From Trichobilharzia szidati (lineage: Eukaryota > Platyhelminthes > Trematoda > Strigeidida > Schistosomatidae), in contig OX235279.1 in NCBI GenBank assembly GCA_944472155.2, positions 53,727,564 to 53,791,563 of the forward strand: a DNA stretch of 64,000 nucleotides. The letters are read 5' to 3'. How positions within the stretch are numbered: position 1 is the stretch's first letter; each line of letters starts with the position of its first letter. Under the pieces are notes generated by a model. It made no database searches and was not told where the DNA came from. It saw nothing but the letters and a program-made list of their open reading frames with translations. A program made the position numbers and the translations under genes. Shown here piece by piece: positions 60,422 to 64,000 of the stretch.

Positions 60422-60690
60422 TCCATTCAAACACATCAACACATTCTAACAATCAACTTATTATGACTGTAAAAACACTCGTCATAATTCCCATCTAATT
60501 GCAATGGATTAATAACACTCGTATTATTGCCACCAGTCAAATCAGAAGAGGATAATAAATAATCTTAAAATTCTATTTCCATTCAAACACATCAACACAT
60601 TCTAACAATCAACTTATTATGACTGTAAAAACACTCGTCGTATTTCCCATCTAATTGCAATGGATTAATAACACTCGTACTATTATTTCT
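60422..60690 (+). repeat. Tandem direct repeat between the arms
   Basis: About 110 bases starting CCATTCAAACACATCAACAC at 60422 recur at 60579 with very few changes (period 157), both ending near GGATTAATAACACTCGTA. Confidence 0.9.
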
Positions 60691-60787
60691 GAATGTACAT
60701 TATCTCATATTAAATTTTATTCCAATATCTAGTCGATTCCACACATGTATATAAATGAAGGAAAGAAGTTGTATGAGTAACTTGATA

Positions 60788-60883
60788 TGATTATGAGCAA
60801 TAGTTTGTGCTCGAAACGTCATCAGTTAATATAACTGTACTACACTGTGTGATTTATCAAAATAAAATCTTATCCATTATGGA
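60788..60883 (-). repeat. Right arm of the perfect inverted repeat (PLE-linked)
   Basis: Reverse complement of 60325-60420. It continues outward with ATACTCTACCACAGTGCCCA, the outer end also seen at 3297 and 59588 (in reverse). Confidence 0.9.
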
Positions 60884-60910
60884 ATTATACTCTACCACAG
60901 TGCCCAAGTT

Positions 60911-61837
60911 TTATACTTATATTTTCATCCACTTTTCATTGAAGACGTTTTCTCATAGAATGTGAGAAAATTGTGAATTAAGTTGGAAAGAAAACATGAT
61001 TAGATGTTGATCCTCGATTTTTTCGAGCTTCCATTTGAGTTCACTGATAAAGTTTTGACTACCTGTTGTGGCTATGTACTTAATGTTAACAGAATTGCCC
61101 GACTGTATCTTGTATATTTGCATTTGTACCGAATCGGTTTAATTAAATTTTCAATCAGATCTTTGAGTGATGAAGTTAGCAAGTGTTAGTTTGCAGGGAT
61201 TTGATTGGTTGCAGGTTTGATCATCAGCTAGTGGGTGCATACTACCGAGGAGTCACAGACTAGAACGAAACAGCTGTGCAGTTTTCCCTGCTTCCAATGC
61301 TTCTCTAACTAATGTCAACTCATATTCAAATCATGAAGTTAGGACGAAAGATTTGGTGGTTTCACGATTTTAATCAAACCCGTCAGCTCATTGACCTGGT
61401 CCAGTACTAAGCCAATTTTTCGCCTCAACTGTTATCTGAATGCTGCTTAGAAAAGTTTGCCATCCGTAGGTAATCTCAGAAAGCCCTACGCCTCTATTTT
61501 TGATATTTAGTATCTTTCGATATTCATGGATAACTGTTATTCTAGTCTAACTCTTAAGGTTAAACCAGTTTCAATGCACATCTGATAAGGTGGCTATGAA
61601 ATAATCAAGGTGGCCATAAGACATTTAAATTTCCCTGATCTGTACTCTATGAATGTTAGTCAGGTATTTATTATTGTGTTTATTCATTTCACAACGGAAA
61701 AAATCTGTTGAATTTACTACTTATTTATTATTCTCACGTTTATCTATATCTATATATTTAATTAGATATTTGATATGTATAATATTAACTGTACAGCTGA
61801 TAACTTTTGATGAAATTTATTATTATCATTGTTTCAC
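60911..61837. other. No gene recognised
   Basis: AT-rich. Nothing seen. Confidence 0.4.
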
Positions 61838-62763
61838 ATAGTTCCTAGAGGAACATAAGTCTGTAAACTCGCGTCTCCATCGCGTTCGGTTCTCTGCCAA
61901 AGTTTTCAGTAGGCTCCACATGCTTTCATCTCCTCTTCACATGACCTCCTCCAAGTCACCCTTAGACGACCAATTCGCCGCTTCCCTTTCGGGTTCCACT
62001 CGAGCGATGGCTTGTCTAGTGATGTCACTTGATGGCTTCCTGAGAGTATGGCCAATCTATCTCCATTTCTTCCTGCCTATATGTTTCACAATCGGTTCCT
62101 GCTTGGTTTGCTCCCACAGGTCCCTGTGGCTGATCTTTTCTGGACATCTGATCTTGAGTATTGAGCGAAGACAGCTGTTGATGAAGGTCTGTAGTTTGTT
62201 TGAGGTGCTCTTTATGACGCGCCAAGTCTCTGATCCGTATAGTAGCACTGACTAACTTCACATTGGAGTTGAAAATCCGGACCTTATTTTTCATGCTGAG
62301 TGCTGCTGATCTCCACACATACTTTAGAGAAATGAAAGCTTGCCTTGTTTTCCCAATCCTCGCTTTTATATCCTCATCAGTTCCGTTCACCTGTAGTTGA
62401 AACGATGCTTCCCATGTAGGTAAAAGAGGTTGTTTCTTTCAGATTCCTCCCATTTATGCCGATCATTATCTGTTGTTGTTGTTCTTGTCCAGGAATCTTC
62501 ATCACCTCTGTTTTCTCTATGTGCACCTGAAGTCCTATCTTTGATGCTTCTTCTGCCAACTTGTTGCTTTTCACTTGCATATCTTCCAGTTTGTGGGAAA
62601 TCAGATATATATCATCGGCGAAGTCCAGATCCTCCAAGTTTTTTGTGAGTCCATTTTATGCCTGTTTCCCCATTGCCCGCTGTCTGTCTCATTATCCAGT
62701 CTACTGCAATCAGGAAAATCATTGGAGATAGCAGGTAGCCTGGAAAAGGATCGGTCTCCTTAA
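61838..62763 (-). mobile_element. RTE-clade (SR2-like) retrotransposon copy 3, 5' truncated
   Basis: On the minus strand: LEDLDFADDIYLISHKLEDM with the FADD catalytic box kept (about 62620), VHIEKTEVMKI, TSFTYMGSIVSTTG, DIKARIGKTRQAFISLKYVW, VLLYGSETWRVIKSTSN, INSCLRSILKIRCPEKISHR, KKWRWIGH. A frameshift lies near 62250. The 3' end has TTATGTTCCTCTAGGAACTA and then ATAATAATAA. Only the last 0.9 kb of the element is present. Confidence 0.85.
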
Positions 62764-64000
62764 AGTTGTATGAATTTTCTAACTGCCAATATCTTTCAAG
62801 AAGCCTTCAGATAGTTTGGATAAAATGTTTTTCAAAAATTCAGTCACCAAATATATGTTTCTCCTTTTCTGAAACAGTGTTTACAGAAAGCCGTATGAAG
62901 TTCATAATATCCATTCTTCATTGAAATACGATGAACATGTTTTATCGTAAGCCACATCACCAATTAGGTCTGTTGTTAGAAGCTTTACTTCTGATCACAA
63001 GCCTAGGTAATTTCATTAACACTTCATTAACACTCTTCATGCGGTAATTCAGTTTTATTTCATCTACTTATGTATAAATTCCGTTTGTACTTCCAAATTA
63101 ATTTTTTCTGAATATGGAAAACCCTCAAAGTTAAAGTCCCTTATTTTATTTTGTAAATATTCTTTTCTTTTCTTTCACTGAGCAACGCAAGTAGGAACAT
63201 GTTAGAAAAACTCTTTCGAATTGTGCTATGTGAAATTCAATTGTCACTTTGACAGTATACTTTGCTGACCTCATACGTCAGTTTTTTTTGGTGGTTTATG
63301 TGTTGTTTATGCATTGTACCTGTTCATTATAGGAAGTTGACACAGTTTCAACTGTTGATGATCTATTTCTTTGATAGTGTTATGTGAAGAGATAGATTAT
63401 CTGAAAAATGTGATGTATTTGTGCAGTATATTCCGAATAATCTGATAACACATTGATTTGTCAAGGCAATGTAAATGCAAAATAAAGGCCAACTAAAATA
63501 CACAAAGTGACAAAAAGGATTTAAGAATAATCAACACTGAGTTTAGTAATCTAATCAGATAAGGATTACCAAAGTAGGTTACGAGTAATAACAAATTGTT
63601 TTTGTACACAATTATTGTATTCTTACCCTTGTGCAAATAGGAAATGCGGTCATTTAGCTATCTGCTAAGTTACTTCCATCTGTCTGTTTAGCTTGGCTGC
63701 ACAGTACATGCTGCTACGCTCTCCAAATTCCCTACATCATTTTCAGATCCCAGTCGACTGTAAACCATTTTTATTTGACTAGCTGAGTGAAATCTGTTAT
63801 ACAGTCAGTCATTACTTGACTGACCTCTGTTTTACACATATGGAGTTTTGCTAAAACTGAAGTTACCAGTGGATGTTATGAGCATACTGATGACACCATT
63901 CCTTCATGGTTCCAAAATCATTTCAAAAATCACAACTTTGTTAACTGACCAGCGTACGAGTCCTCCACTAACTAACTACTCAAATATGAATTGATTTACT
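62764..64000. other. No gene recognised
   Basis: AT-rich sequence to the window end. Nothing seen. Confidence 0.4.

Noticed and set aside
60422..60690. CRISPR-like array
   Set aside because: There are only two units of about 110 bases with a near-identical layout in a eukaryotic repeat, and no short repeats with unique spacers.

Overview
The window looks like AT-rich nuclear DNA of a schistosome (blood fluke). The reasons are an SMalpha-type tRNA-like SINE, SR2-type RTE and CR1-type non-LTR elements, several Penelope-like elements (PLEs), a CACTA transposase remnant, very short 5' introns in one gene, and a small trematode-style EF-hand protein. The species cannot be fixed from what I can see. 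Most of the 64 kb is intron, intergenic DNA and mobile-element debris; only four or five host genes can be supported.

Layout. 0.6-9.2 kb: exons of a Tubby-like protein (TULP) gene on the + strand (2472-9163). A probable N-terminal exon with the tubby-family motif sits on the opposite strand (648-864). The second half of the tubby domain was not found. 9.5-10.4 kb: a large foldback sequence. 11.9-12.1 kb: a small EF-hand gene (-). 14.3-17.3 kb: a decayed Ty3/gypsy retrotransposon carrying a foreign GIY-YIG fragment. 17.5-20.8 kb: two diverged copies of an unrecognised noncoding repeat, with SINEs in and between them. 22-35 kb: CR1-type fragments, two more SINEs, a CACTA transposase fragment, and a GIY-YIG fragment with an adjoining terminal repeat. 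37-39.6 kb: RTE copy 1 (-). 40-42.7 kb: PLE copy B (+). 44.2-48.0 kb: EIF2B3 (eIF2B gamma), complete in five exons. 48.1-49.4 kb: 3' end of a LINE. 51.6-53.6 kb: an unrecognised 648-residue protein in one exon (-). 53.9-55.6 kb: PLE copy C. 56.6-59.6 kb: RTE copy 2. 59.6-60.9 kb: paired inverted repeats related to a PLE terminal repeat. 61.8-62.8 kb: RTE copy 3.

The host genes do not form a pathway together. EIF2B3 belongs to the general translation machinery (guanine-nucleotide exchange on eIF2), TULP to phosphoinositide-dependent membrane and ciliary trafficking, and the EF-hand protein to calcium binding. The most interesting material is in the repeats. One SINE subfamily appears to be a tRNA-like head joined to the 5' leader and 3' end of the local RTE. 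The other shares its 3' body with a CR1-like LINE tail. A PLE-linked repeat keeps two stems and the GAAACGTC box of a hammerhead ribozyme fold. All comparisons were made by eye; identities are approximate and no database was searched.
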